Origin: Litoditis marina
Taxonomy: Eukaryota; Nematoda; Chromadorea; Rhabditida; Rhabditidae
Direction: 5' to 3'
Length of the DNA stretch: 64,000 nt
NCBI GenBank assembly: GCA_964036275.1
Contig: OZ038433.1
Location: forward strand, 31,479,836 to 31,543,835
Part shown: one piece after another, positions 13,273 through 25,300 of the stretch
Layout: each line of letters begins with the position of its first letter
How positions within the stretch are numbered: position 1 is the stretch's first letter
Program-made: the position numbers and the translations under genes
The notes under the pieces: generated by a model
What the model saw: only the letters and a program-made list of their open reading frames with translations
The model's database searches: none
Told to the model about the DNA's origin: nothing

Positions 13273-13520
13273 TTTTACTTGAATTGGTTAGGACTGAGCT
13301 GAGTTATAACGCAATTTGATTTACCCCGACAGAGAGGGCGAGAGAGTGCACAAAATGAAGAGACGCAGAGACATTTTCAAAGACCTATAACTTGATTAAA
13401 AAAAAATTTTCGAAAAAAAAGTTTGCGCCCCCAAGGTTTGAGTGGGATATCTATCGTGTCCCATATTTTCAGTCAAATCGGTTCACACATAAAAATTTCC
13501 CAGGAGTGCGCACCAACACA

Positions 13521-13557
<37 letters not shown>

Positions 13558-15620
13558 CGGAAGTTGGCGCTCTTGATGAAGCGAAAACGTCATAACTTGG
13601 CTCAAACTTGACCGATTTCGTTCAAATTTCGAACATAGCTTGTAAATGTGCCATAGAAAATCAGCAAATCATAAAAAGTTCTGATTTGCACAATTGGACC
13701 TTTTTGAGAGTGAACTAAAAAAATGAAAGCGCGCATTAGCCGGACCAAAGACAAATCTCGCACAGCGCTTCGCGCTGCGCGCGATTTTTTGTACATTACC
13801 GGATTTTCTCCATTTTTATATAAAACGTTGTTCTCAACACCTAAAGATGATCAGAATCATTTTAAGTTCTTAATTGGTGTCCTACCTTCTTTAAACTTAC
13901 GGAGTTCCCTGTTTTTACGTCCGGCCGCGATACGAGCATCGCGAAATGGTGGGCAAAGCGAGAGACGCAGAATGGTATGAAGGTCTCGCGATGTTCTAGC
14001 GTACGAACTCGGTGTATGTCAATATTTTTCATCACGTATCACGTGACTATTCTCTTCACTTTGAAATAAAATTTGTCATATTCACTGAATGAAAAAGTCA
14101 AATTATTTTTGAAAGGAATTCGTTCAAAGAAAATTAATATTTTTACTGATTCTACTCAATCTCTTCGCAGAAAAAAGTGGGATCGTCTCACTACTTTATA
14201 ACAAGATGATCATATTTCTCGAACAATCAGAGTATCATACATCATCGGAAACGACCAACCAACAATCACTGGAAAAAAGATTATCACGTTTGCTCTCCCT
14301 CTCACTCCTAGCTCTCTCTTTCTCTTCTCTTTTCCCCGCCATTTTTGATGGATTGATTCATATAACAAAGGGAAGCATAACATTGCTTATTCAGAGACAC
14401 AGAATTCCTAAGAATAGAGAATTAGACTCACGTTATCGTAACGATGATTGACTCACGTATGTTTAGCAACAGGAAAGAAGTATCCAACAAATTCACTTTC
14501 AGACAAGTTTTGTGTTAAATGAACCACGTTTTTCGTCACTACCGTACCCTATTTCCGACTCGGTTTCAGCGCAATTTCAGCGTATCTCTCGTACAGCATT
14601 TTTATTTTCGTCACAACTGATCTCGACGAATAAATTGAGAGTTCTTTCACTGAAAACCCAGTGCGTTACAATGTAGTATTATGTTCAGCACAAGTATTTA
14701 GTCTCCCATCAAAACACACAGTGAACTTTTGGTTCAATAACATCAAGTTTTCTGTAGCAATTCAAGTGGAATGTCCTTCACAATTGGGCTACACCCAATA
14801 CATTAACCATTAACATAACTAGCAATGACTGATTGTACTCAAAAATCATTTTTCTCCGAGTTCGCCCACGGTTTGACCAATCATTTAGTGCGACCTATCA
14901 TGAGTGACTAGAATAATTACCGCACAGGATCGTATTATAGGGCGAAGCTTACTCTTCAGTTTGGTTTTAGATATCTTTGAGACAAACAACACGCTCACTG
15001 GTTTCATACCGCTTGTCTCGGTATCGGGTCATATTTCCCTGTCTATAGTGGTCGCCCACATGATACTCAAGTGTACTGTATGTCAGACTTTTCCCTGTGC
15101 GTCAGACTCTTAATGAGGTGTTTGAAGCGCAGACGAAGCAGTAGCATAGTGGTATGTGCTACTGTCTCTCGCTCTCTTGATGAAAAGTTCGTCCCCGGAA
15201 ACAAAGATTCTTACACCCCGATCTCATCCCTCACGGCTCATGTACCAGTGGGAACGCCTCACAACATGGCTAACTTCCTATTCTGACCAGACACAGCTTC
15301 TGCGGCGGTATAGTGAATCACCGCGTCTATAAATGCTTTTCCCTCGCATATCGCGCGGAGCGCGAAGCGCTCTGCGTGAGTTGTCTTTGGTTTGGCCATT
15401 GCGGACTCGTTTTTTCCTTTTAATTAACAAAAATCTTCAAACATATTCTTTTTTTCAAAAATTAAAAGAAGAGAACGTTAGAGAATCACGAATTGAACAT
15501 TGTGTGAAAATTTCAGCCAAATCGGATTAATTTCGCCTGAGTTATGGTTTCGTGTCGTTGTTGAAAAGTTCCGCCGTAATTCGTCCCTCGTCCCTCCTCC
15601 CTCCTCCCTATGTGATCTCT
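13273..15620. other. Repeat tail, (CA)n microsatellite and unassigned DNA
   Basis: 13273-13800 continues the composite repeat in inverted orientation. It has a GAGACGCAGA motif at 13360, a (CA)n run at about 13521-13555, and a TTTGTCTTTGG/GCGAAGCGC block at 13740-13790. From 13800 to 15620 short open frames occur, but no domain or coherent exon set was found. A second AGCGCGAAGCGC block lies at 15355-15375. Missing exons of the GPCR at 16658 could be here but were not recognised. Confidence 0.4.
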
Positions 15621-15945
15621 GGCGCCTGGCGCGGGCGCCAATAGGCGCCAAAAACGACTATTAGAAAAACTATCGAACCGATTTAGCTGAATATTGAAAC
15701 ATGAGTTCTAATGCAAAATTTAGCCCGTCGCGCCAAATATGAGATGTATAGCTTCTCATTGGCGTCGGGCGCGGGCGCCAATAGGCGCCAAAAACCACTA
15801 TTGGAAAAACTACCGAACCGATTTAGCTGAAATTTGGAACATGAGTTATAATGCAAAAGTTAGCCCGTCGCGCCAAATATGAGATGAATACATCATCATT
15901 GGCGCCCGGCGCTGGCGCCAATAGGCGCCAAAAACGGCAAAACAC
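15621..15945 (+). repeat. 140-bp tandem repeat with GGCGCC palindromes
   Basis: Units start at 15621, 15761 and 15901, exactly 140 bp apart; the third is partial. Each starts with a GC-rich block containing GGGCGCCAATAGGCGCCAAA and continues with ATCGAACCGATTTAGCTGAA and TAGCCCGTCGCGCCAAATAT. A further lone GGCGCCAATTGGCGCCAAAG lies at about 16128-16148. Non-coding. Confidence 0.85.
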
Positions 15946-16213
15946 TATTTATAATCTAACTAAAATTTTGAACACTAATAGAAATTGAATAATTTGGTGG
16001 AAAGTGTGAAAGTCTTTTTCCAAAACTAAAATTTTTCTTCAAAAAATTCGGTACACTAAATAACTATCACATGGCAAGTAAGATGCTCAATCAAAAATCA
16101 AAAAAAGTTCTGTTGGGACTGTGCGCTGGCGCCAATTGGCGCCAAAGTTGGAAAAATATCAGTTATCGTATATGAAGTTGTAGGAGTACAACTAGCAAAA
16201 AAAGGATAATTAG

Positions 16214-16576
16214 TTAAAAGTGGGGGAACCAACAAATGTGTGAGTTGTGTTTGGTTCGACCTCTATATCAGCAAAAAATGAACAATACGAATAGCTGTAA
16301 TACTGTAGCAGAAATATTCTGCGAAAATAGAACAATACAAATGTTGCACAATGAGTTCACAACGCACGCCGGTCGCCAAAGTACACATGGAGTACCCTTC
16401 GGCAATTTCGAAAATACTGTGAGTGCGTTGTAAACCATTGTGCAACATTTGCATTGTTCTATTTTTGCAGAATATTTCTGCTACAGTATTACAGCAATTC
16501 GTATTGTTCATTTTTTGCTGATATAGAGGTCGAACCAAACACAACTCACACATTTGTTGGTTCCCCCACTTTTTAC
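16214..16576. repeat. Foldback element FB4
   Basis: Arms of about 140 bp that are almost perfectly complementary, starting TTAAAAGTGGGGGAACCAAC and ending GGTTCCCCCACTTTTTAC. They surround a spacer near 16350-16430. The GTGGGGG terminus resembles FB1-FB3 but the arms are unrelated, so it is a different member of a wider foldback group. It sits about 80 bp upstream of the GPCR exon. Confidence 0.8.
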
Positions 16577-16657
16577 TATTATGATGTGGTTTTACATCCT
16601 TTTATTAGAACTACTACTATTTCTTAGTTTGTTCTCGTGTCATCGTCTCCATTACAG

Positions 16658-17503
16658 TGACCTCCTCGCAAACTCTGCACGAACCAAAGTACCTGACGGA
16701 GATGCGCAAATCGATATGGCGTATAGCCATTTTCCACTTTGTTTGCTGGGCTCCCTTCTGGAGTTCTACTATCATCCCCCACTATGGTCGCCTCTTAGTG
16801 GGAGGAGATGTGTTGACCCAGCTACCACAATGGTAAGTTCCATAGATTCAACAAATTCAAATGTAAATATATACAAAGTTCTATGAATATGGTTAAAGGG
16901 TTCTAAACACCATATATACACTAAAAATATACCTTTCGTGAGAGAAAGAGCTTTTTAGTTTTGTGATTTCACTTCGGTGAACCAGCAAGATTTTCATAAT
17001 CTTCCCCACGTCATTTTGCAGAAACCTTTTTAGCAAAGCAGGCAACTGTTAGTCAGAGTACAACGTGTGGTTTGCTGTTGTCAGTAAATCCTGTATTTAA
17101 GATGTAGCAAATACTTATCGTATCAGTTTGGGTCATTTTGCAGCAAAACACCTCGTGCTATTCTTAATTCGGTGAATAATACCACGCAGATGACTAACTA
17201 TTTATCAAAATCAAAATTCACTGGTGTGTAGACACGTGAAACGTGTTACATTATAACTGGAGAACATGTTCATCTTTCACGTGACTTTTACGTCTTTTCT
17301 TTTTATCCTTTCCTCATCGCAGTGTTTGCAGGTATGTCTACTGTCGACTCTTCGCCAATTGCCTACCGTATATAAATGCCGCCGGAAACTGGGTACTGTA
17401 CGCAGAACTCAACTCGGATGTACGCGAACACATCTACAGACAGTCCAAGAAACACCATCATACCAGATTTGGGTTCACGTCCTTATCGGCTACTTTTCTC
17501 TGA
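16658..17503 (+). CDS. Class A (neuropeptide-type) GPCR, exons for TM6-TM7 only
   Basis: Two exons join in phase: 16658-16832 (after ATTACAG, donor GTAAGT) and 17332-17503. The first encodes a cytoplasmic segment, then TM6 with the CWAPFW motif typical of peptide receptors. The second encodes TM7 (NCLPYINAAGNWVLY, in the position of NPxxY), then a basic helix-8-like SDVREHIYRQSKKHHH, and reads to TGA at 17501. A donor inside the second exon could instead link it to the tail exon near 18378. The residues around CW.PFW and N.LPY.NA..NW suggest a peptide-type receptor, perhaps of the GnRH/AKH group. TM1-TM5 exons were not found; foldback and satellite insertions lie upstream. This could be an intact gene with long introns or a fragment. 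Confidence 0.6.
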
Positions 17504-17970
17504 TCATTGTGATTTCTGTTCTCTATTTCTCTCTCCCACTCTCTCTCTCTTTTTTCTTTCGATTCCTATTTCCTGCCGGCTCTATGTTTGTCTAAATCTC
17601 TTACTTTTTTTGCGCTCAATATCTATCCAGCTATCATGCGTATGATCATATCAGCAGTCATAGTTAACATTAGATGTTGAAAAGTTTCAATTTCATGTTG
17701 GGAAAGTTCTCTGAAGGTAATTGTATAATTGCTATGATCTCTTTGGTTGTTGTGTCACGAAGCTTTTAAGGGGCGGGTATATCAGTATTATGAGTTTTAT
17801 TGAAGGTCTATATGTCCATTCTTGATGAATTGTGAGAATGAAAAAAAAAACGCGAAACTTTATCATTCTGATAGGGTCAGCAATAACCCTGAATCATTCC
17901 AATCAGAGCAATGGAACAAAAGTATTCTGACTCTAGGACTCTTCAATTATTCGAATATTGTTTGTGTAAG

Positions 17971-18377
17971 TTTTCTTTCTACTCTAGTCTGAGCTGGTTG
18001 GTAGTGGAGGAGTCTCCCCGTTTTCCTGTTTACACCATCCTAACACTACGTGTTCCATTCAGGTATCCATCAGTTTTCTTTCTACTCTAGTCTGGTTGAT
18101 AGTGGAGGAGTCTCCCCGTTTTCCTGTTTACACCATCCTAACACTGCGTGTTCCATTCAGGTATCGATCAGTTTTCTTTCTACTCTAGTCTGAGCTGGTT
18201 GGTAGTTGAGGAGTCTCCCCGTTTTCCTGTTTACACCATCCTAACACTACGTGTTCCATTCAGGTATCCATCAGTTTTCTTTTTACTCTAGTCCGAGCTG
18301 GTTGGTAGTGGAGGGGTCTCCTCCGTTTTCCTGTTTACACCATCCTAACACTACGTGTTCCATTCAGGTATCCAGTC
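17971..18377 (+). repeat. About 100-bp tandem repeat, four copies, each with an acceptor-like site
   Basis: Copies start with TTTTCTTTCTACTCTAGTC at 17971, 18074, 18172 and 18275 (TTTTCTTTTTACTC in the last). They run through GAGTCTCCCCGTTTTCCTGT to TTCCATTCAGGTATCCATCA. The second copy lacks GAGCTG. Each copy ends with a polypyrimidine-poor but plausible 3' splice site, TTCCATTCAG|GTATCC, and the last leads straight into an open frame. Confidence 0.85.
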
Positions 18378-18655
18378 TACAAGTCGACTCAGACGACGAA
18401 GAGATTGAAAACCCGGGCCACTCGCGGCTGGGAATCGCTGGTCCGTATTCCCAACAGGAATGCATGTTCACACGCAGTTCTTCCCCCCCCCCCCTTCAAG
18501 AAGATTCGCATGTCACTGGATCAATGCCAACAGAGCATTCGATAGTCCACCATGAAGTCTTCTATGATGGAAAGGGACCAAGACCTTACAAGAAACTGCT
18601 GCTACGAAGATCTGTGACATGTATGATGAACACCGCCTCGTAACGAAGCGACGTG
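18378..18655 (+). other. Possible tail exon overlapping an RTE-type 3' end
   Basis: From the last TTCCATTCAG (ending at about 18367) a frame stays open to TAA at 18643. It encodes an acidic then basic tail (VDSDDEEIEN... PYKKLLLRRS) that would suit a GPCR C-terminus. In a different frame the final 60 bp read MYDEHRLVTKRRE followed by a stop, which resembles the last residues of RTE-type non-LTR retrotransposon proteins. AATAAATAAATATG follows. The end of this stretch is therefore probably retroposon-derived, and its use as a host exon is uncertain. Confidence 0.35.
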
Positions 18656-18878
18656 AATAAATAAATATGAAAAAAAAATATGAAAGAACACATGGAAGTG
18701 GTCGAAAAAATGGTCATATGCTATCGAGTCGAGTTCGATCTCTAAAGCCGTTTTCCGTAATCTTTGCTGGGTAGAGAAATCAACAAACAACGCAAATATC
18801 GTCACACTCTACGATTCTAGGGTACTCTCCATTTCAGGATTATTTAAAATTCAAATGGACGGCTTGGCGCAAGATGTA

Positions 18879-19090
18879 TTTTTGCTCTCCGGGTTTCGGG
18901 CTGTTCCGTACGATGGGAGGTTAGAGAAATACTCCTGCTCCAACGTATTATTACGTAATTACTCACAGCATGGCGGACTTTTTTTTTCAGTTTTTCGGGA
19001 TTCACCATTCACGTTACATATGGAAAATACTAAACTAAGAAATTTTGAACACGTTCAAAAACATTTATTTTCAGCAAATGAGTGAATAAT
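18879..19090 (+). repeat. Direct repeat, left copy (about 210 bp)
   Basis: Runs from TTTTTGCTCTCCGGGTTTCG to GAGTGAATAATATG and is almost identical to 20910-21120; the visible difference is one T in a T-run. GATGTA precedes the left copy (18873-18878) and also follows the right copy (21120-21125), as a target duplication around a 2.2-kb unit would. The ends are not TG/CA, so LTR status is unproven. Confidence 0.6.
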
Positions 19091-19524
19091 ATGGACTAGC
19101 CGGTCACGCGGCTAACGCCGCGGGCCCGTCTAGCGTGCATGTTAGCTATGTTTTGCAACTTTATTCAGAGTTGTTACCACGTTTCTTACTTTTATTGAAA
19201 GTTTCAAACTGCTTTGAGTAGTTTGACGACTTGAACAAAGTGATCGTAACATTCTTTGGACTCTTTCCTACTCGTTCTGAGAGTTTCAGATAATTTGAAC
19301 GAAGTTCATTTTTGACGTCTTCTGACATTTTGAATATTACTTGTCGTCAATTAGAATTCATATGGTCTTTACGTATGAGTATAATTTACGTGTCGCAGTA
19401 GCTGGGAACCTTAAAGAAGGGATTTGAAAGAACTCGACTTTTTTGCTAGTGAAGTGCTTAGTATGTGACATCATCAATTGATAATTTTAGCTCAAAACAT
19501 AAGAATTATTGTAACTTTGTTGTA

Positions 19525-19561
<37 letters not shown>

Positions 19562-20909
19562 ATTCATAACTGGTCACGTTGTTTGGTAATTGTAAAGAAG
19601 AAAATGACTCCTCTGTACGAATAGAATGTAGTAAACATGTTTGTCTGTGACGTCATCACATGCATGATACTCAGGTTGTTTACTTGGTTGATTTGAAAGA
19701 GAGCGTTCCCATCTAGCGTGCATGTTAGCTGTGTTTTGCAACCTTATTTAAAGTTGTTACCACGTTTCTTACTTTTTTTTGAACGTTTCAAACTGCTTCG
19801 AGTAGTTTGACGACTGAACGTCTTCTGGCCTCCAGAATCTTTTCTGACGTAATCGCCACCTCGTGAAATATAAATACAAACTACAATACAATCTTAACAT
19901 TCTTAGACGCTTTCCTACTTGTTCTGAGAGTCTCAGAAAGTTTGAACGTAGTTCATTTTTGACGTAATCTGACATTCTGAATATTACTCGTCGTTGCTTA
20001 GGATTCATGAAGTCTTCACGTATGAGTATGATCTACGGTTTGCAATAACTTGGAGCCCGGAAAAAACTATTTCAAAGAACTTGACTTTTTTGCTAGTGAA
20101 ATGCTTGGTATGTGACGTCATCAATTGATGGTTTGATCTTGAAATTACAAACTACTGTAACTTGGTTCGTTTTTCTCCGATGTGCCTCGTGTTCCAATTT
20201 CTGAGTTGTTCATGAGTAGTGGAATACAATGACACTAAGCTTGTGAACCTATCTATTTCCATATCGACTTTAGCTCAAACTCATATTTATTGCGCTAAAA
20301 AAATCAATAGTTGACCTTTGACCTTAATTCTCCGGCATTGCAATCTTTATCTAATATTGGTCCTACCCTATGAGTTTCAAGTCGTGGCTATCATTTAGAC
20401 GATCAGGAGAGGCGTGGGAAAATGCCGAGTCCGGGGTAGCTTAAAAGTGAACCTATTTGCGCCGTATCTAGTACGGGTTGGACTTTTAAAACTTGAATAA
20501 CTCGAGAACGGCTGGATGGTTTTGCTCAATTTTTCATACACTTTGCCGGTCCATTCATGTTCGTTTATCTTCACAATTTGGGATTCACTGCATGAGTTTG
20601 GCTGTTTCACTTTTTTCTAAAAAAGATATTTAAAAAATTATTTTTGAGAAATTCCAAAATCCGTCACCAATAAATTGTTTCAATTTTGTATGCACATCTT
20701 TTGCACAAATCTCAAAAACTCAATCACATTTTGAACATGTGCCCCACCGAAATGAATGAAATTTTTTGTTGAGTTTTATCAACGATTACAGAGCACTCGT
20801 CATCTGAGATGAAGTTTTCACGTCTACGAAGTATAGTACCTAACAATCAAATGTATACTATATTTTAACTAACAAATAGCAAACTGCACGTTAACAGTAC
20901 GAATATTTT
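19091..20909. other. Non-coding unit between the direct repeats
   Basis: Holds two diverged copies of an inner segment, 19119-19470 and 19710-20120 (both start CTAGCGTGCATGTTAGCT and include TTGTTACCACGTTTCTTAC), separated by an (AATC)n run at 19528-19557. The rest (20130-20900) is AT-rich. No protein-coding frame with recognisable features was seen. Confidence 0.5.
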
Positions 20910-21120
20910 TGCTCTCCGGGTTTCGGGCTGTTCCGTACGATGGGAGGTTAGAGAAATACTCCTGCTCCAACGTATTATTACGTAATTACTCACAGCATGG
21001 CGGACTTTTTTTTCAGTTTTTCGGGATTCACCATTCACGTTACATATGGAAAATACTAAACTAAGAAATTTTGAACACGTTCAAAAACATTTATTTTCAG
21101 CAAATGAGTGAATAATATGG
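20910..21120 (+). repeat. Direct repeat, right copy (about 210 bp)
   Basis: Near-identical partner of 18879-19090; see there. Sequence immediately after it (CGCGAGACAATCGTCTC near 21160) also matches the dispersed repeat at about 6178. Confidence 0.6.
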
Positions 21121-22326
21121 ATGTATCTTCTTATCTTTTTCGTGTCGCATACATTTCGTCGCGAGACAATCGTCTCATTTCAATCACCTCTTGAGAAACA
21201 TCATTTGGATCAAAACTGAAAACATTCAAATTAGTTAAAAGTTTTTAAATCTAATTCTGTGGTCTCAATGAATGAAGTCCGAACATTCATAGTTTTTTCA
21301 CTAAATGAGGCTTGTTCACATCAGACTTGCCAGTTTCGATCATGAAATAGTCAAAGCTGAACTGAACTTGAAACAAAAAAAAATAGCTAGGACAGTTATC
21401 ACCTTGAAAATCTATAAAAAGCAGTACAAAATGCTATAACTATGCTATAGATATCATTCTTTAGGTACAACGACGACGTTTCAAAACATATTGAATTTTA
21501 ATGCCAGTAGAGAGAGAGTGATCTCTGAAGATCTGCGACATGTATGATGGACATTGCCTCAAAACAACCATAATTGAATAGGAAAAATGAGATGAACTTA
21601 AGAGTTGAACCTGGAATTCGGACAAACTCCAGTAACGCGACAAATCCAGTCTAGATGCAACGTGATGTCGGTGTGAATACTCCCTTGGACTGGAAACATT
21701 TGCACGAATTAAAGTACGAAATTTGCACGAATGAAAATACTATTCAGGAATAAACTAATATAACTCTCGAATTCGCCTCACAAAATGACTACGTTTGAAC
21801 TCAAGGTTACAGTAACCGTCTTTGAGAATGCATGATGAAAAGTTCTTTTATGAGGTAGTGATGAGCCTTCTCAGGACATCCTGTGCGTAGAATTGTACTG
21901 TAGTCAGTTATATGCTGGTTCAATGTTCACTTTTCTGTTCATCATGATTTCGATTTTCTTTTTCATATTGCTAAAATTCAGTTGGTTTTCACTTACTCCA
22001 TGTTTGTCTATGTAATTCACATGCTTGCATGTAAATGAATTAATCAATCAGACTCTACACTACTATGTACTGGAATGGAGTTCTCACGTGAACCGTGAAG
22101 TCACATTCGCGACACTAGCAGTTCTGCTCTCTACTATGACAAGCGATCCAATATGGTATATGTTGCCCTATCTTCCTGTGTCTGTAGAATAATCCTACTG
22201 GTTTTTGGTTATATATTTGAACACATTATTATGGAAATCAAACTACAAGTTAGATGTTGTCACGGAACGTGTTTTTACAACTAAAATTTGTAGAACTTTT
22301 CTGTGATGTACATTTGAAAGACTCAC
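21121..22326. other. Region without a supported gene; may hold the protease 3' exon
   Basis: A short RTE-tail-like piece (ATGTATGATGGACATTGCCTC) lies at about 21530-21570. On the minus strand the serine protease needs at least one more 3' exon after 22327. An acceptor at about 22183 (TTCTACAG) followed by an early stop is possible but weak. Nothing else was recognised. Confidence 0.35.
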
Positions 22327-25300
22327 CACGCCACCAGCCCTTGTTGTGATCTAGAACCTGGTAGTTGCACATTTTGCCGGCTCTATGCACGGCTGCCACG
22401 AATGGCTGCGAGTTCACTGCCAGCTTCTGTACGACACCACCTCCACTGTCGCCCTGAACCAAGAATTGTTATTTCATCTACATAAATAGCTCTCAGTATT
22501 TTTCATCGAGGAGAACATTATAGTCTGAGTTTCATTTGCTATTAGGTCAGATTATTAACTCGAAAGTCTAAATTAGAGAGACACCCTTTCTTTAAGCCTC
22601 GAACTTGCGAACTACAAAAGAAACGAAGAACGAAAGAATGAAACGCGAACTGAACTACACACACACAATGGTGTATCATGAAGCGGCTTAGCCGCTTGCT
22701 GATATTCACGGGTTGTTTCTGCTTTCCCTTACTCACCGGGAGTGACTACCCTTCTTACATCTGCAGTGACTGGCACTGTTTGGTTTTGTGGACATACCCA
22801 CATAATACTCTTAGTGAAAGGCTTGGTAAAGTTCATATAAAATGGGCACTGTGAATCTACCTATAATAACTTCCAATTGTTGGATGGTTGCTGGCTAAAT
22901 GAATATGAATATAGATATCAACAATCAAGTTGAGCTTGTTTATACAAACATCGTGTTTTTGTATAATAATTTCAATTTCCTAGTTTATCTCTCAATTGAA
23001 TGGAAACTCACATTGCATGGGGACTGGTAGTTTGCCTTTGTACAAATGGCGTCAATTCCCATATAATCGCCACGACGGAAACTTCCGTTGTGCTTTGAAA
23101 AGAAGCAGTCTCCCCTAACTTCACTGACTGTCTTCAGAACTCCAGAACGTGATGAATACCTCTCGTTCTGACCGGCTGATACAAAAAGTAGTGTGTATCA
23201 CATTTAACAACGTAATAATACAAAGTGCAGTTGAAGGTAGTCGACACTTGCTCTAATCCCACCCCGTTAACGTTTTTCGAGGTCGATAACGCGCGCTATT
23301 CTTCAAAATACAGCAGCTGGAGCTCGTCCGAACAAATTGTGTACCTATTCCAACAACGTTTCAAACATGTCTATTTGTTTGAAATTTGGAAGAAAATGTC
23401 CAAATCAAATTTATCTTCAAGTTCTAATCAAACGGATTTGTTCAAAAAACCGTAGGTGATTCGTTTACACGTTATCGCTCCTTCCAAAACGTCAGCAAGG
23501 CGTGTTTGATTGTTTGTAGACACCAAAGTATGAACGTTTACACGCACGAGGTATCACATTTCTTGTTTTTTTTTTCACTTTACTAAATTGAAAGCGAAAC
23601 ACAAACACAAAAACAATGAAACGTCAAAGTCTGATTTTCCACCAACCGTCAGATCCAAACCCGGAAATTCGGAAAACCTTCGACTTGTGAAGATGGCGAC
23701 GCTCTGAAAAAGATGGCAGCAAGTTATCTTACTGTATTCCAGTTATAATACTTTATTATACATCAACTATCTCAAAATGTCGTTCTTTCTGCTACAATAC
23801 ATTATAAAACTTTAGAACAATTGAAATTTGTGTTGGAAAAAGAGTGCAACAAACTATTCCCTTTGTTCACGAAAAACATAATTCAGTTTCGAAAAGACTA
23901 GCTACTGAAATTAAACGCTTCATCTCTTGAATACTTTATAGCTATTGTGATGAACCAGAATAAGAATGTTGTGTGGTAGACACAGTTTCTATTTCGTAGT
24001 ATGTTTTCCTGTTAACATGTAAGCTGATTAGCATAGCGCGCGTTCACGTGTGAAGTGACGTGTGCCAGTTTGTGTCTATCATTGTTATTGTTTCTTCTGC
24101 CGGCTCATAAAGTGGTCTACTTCTCTCGTCTTCCTCGCTCGACCAGGTATAACCGTGGTGTTCATATCTGTGTGTATTATTGTGCTGTACCGTTGGCTAC
24201 GGATACAACATAATTGGCGATCAGGATAGCAAACGACTCTCGTGGAGGGTGATTGCAGTGATAACTAGCCTTCGCTAAGGTAGTTATTGAACATTGGAGT
24301 TGTTCGATCGAATTTGGTGTTGGTTTTACCAAATAAAGAGGAAGAGAGATTGAGCTGTGTGTGATCATCGCGCTGATCCACAGTAAACGGCATTGGTGGC
24401 AGGTTCACCAAAAGACAGAAACAACATAGTTGCTGCTCGTGCTCGTGCGAATAGAACTGTGGTTGTGTTACTTCGATTGTGTTCGTTGTGACAAATTCTG
24501 TGTAATAGTGCTCGCTCAGTATGGAGGACACTAATGCATTGTTGCTGGAGATGATTCGAAAGCAGGATGAACGTCATCAACAACAGATGCAACAGCAACA
24601 AGAGCAGATAGATTTGCAGAGAGAGCAAATGACCAAGTTGTTGACGCTAATAACTTCTCGCGGTACGGTAGAGGGTGAAAGCGAAACTGTGGTCACTGTA
24701 GTCGGAAATGCGAAGCTCATGGCTGAACTTAACGGAAGGTTGAGCGAGTTCCATTTCGATGCAGAATACGAGCAGACGTTCAGCAGGTGGTACGAGCGTT
24801 ACGGAGATATTTTCACTATCGAAGGTGCTGCGTTGTCAGACAGTGAAAAAGTACGCCTGCTCATCGGTAAAATGGGAGAAAACGTGTACGATCGGTACAA
24901 AAGACAGATTCTGCCCAAGACGCCATCCGACATTGGTTTTGACAGTACGGTCAAAATGTTGAAGGATATGTTTGACGTTCGGTCGTCGATATTTACCACC
25001 AGGTATCATTGCTTGAAAATTGAAAAGAGTCCATCGGAGGATTATATGGAATACACTGGCCGTGTAAATGAGCAGTGTGAAAAAGCAAAGATACATGAGC
25101 TCGACAGTGACGGGTTGAAGGCTCTGGTGTGGATATACGGACTGAAGTCGACACGCGAAAACGACGTTAGACAGAGATTGCTAGTCTATTTGGATAGCAT
25201 GCACAACGAGAAAAAGACTGTCACTCTGCACGACCTGTATAAAGAGTGCGAACGTTTCATTTCGTTGAAACGAGACGCAAAACTGATCGAGAACGATACA

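Noticed and set aside
13521..13555. CRISPR-like or functional array at the (CA)n run
   Set aside because: A plain dinucleotide microsatellite in eukaryotic DNA.
15131..15190. A possible tRNA-like promoter (TAGCATAGTGG ... AGTTCGTCCCC)
   Set aside because: The B-box departs from GGTTCGANTCC at key bases and no stems form.
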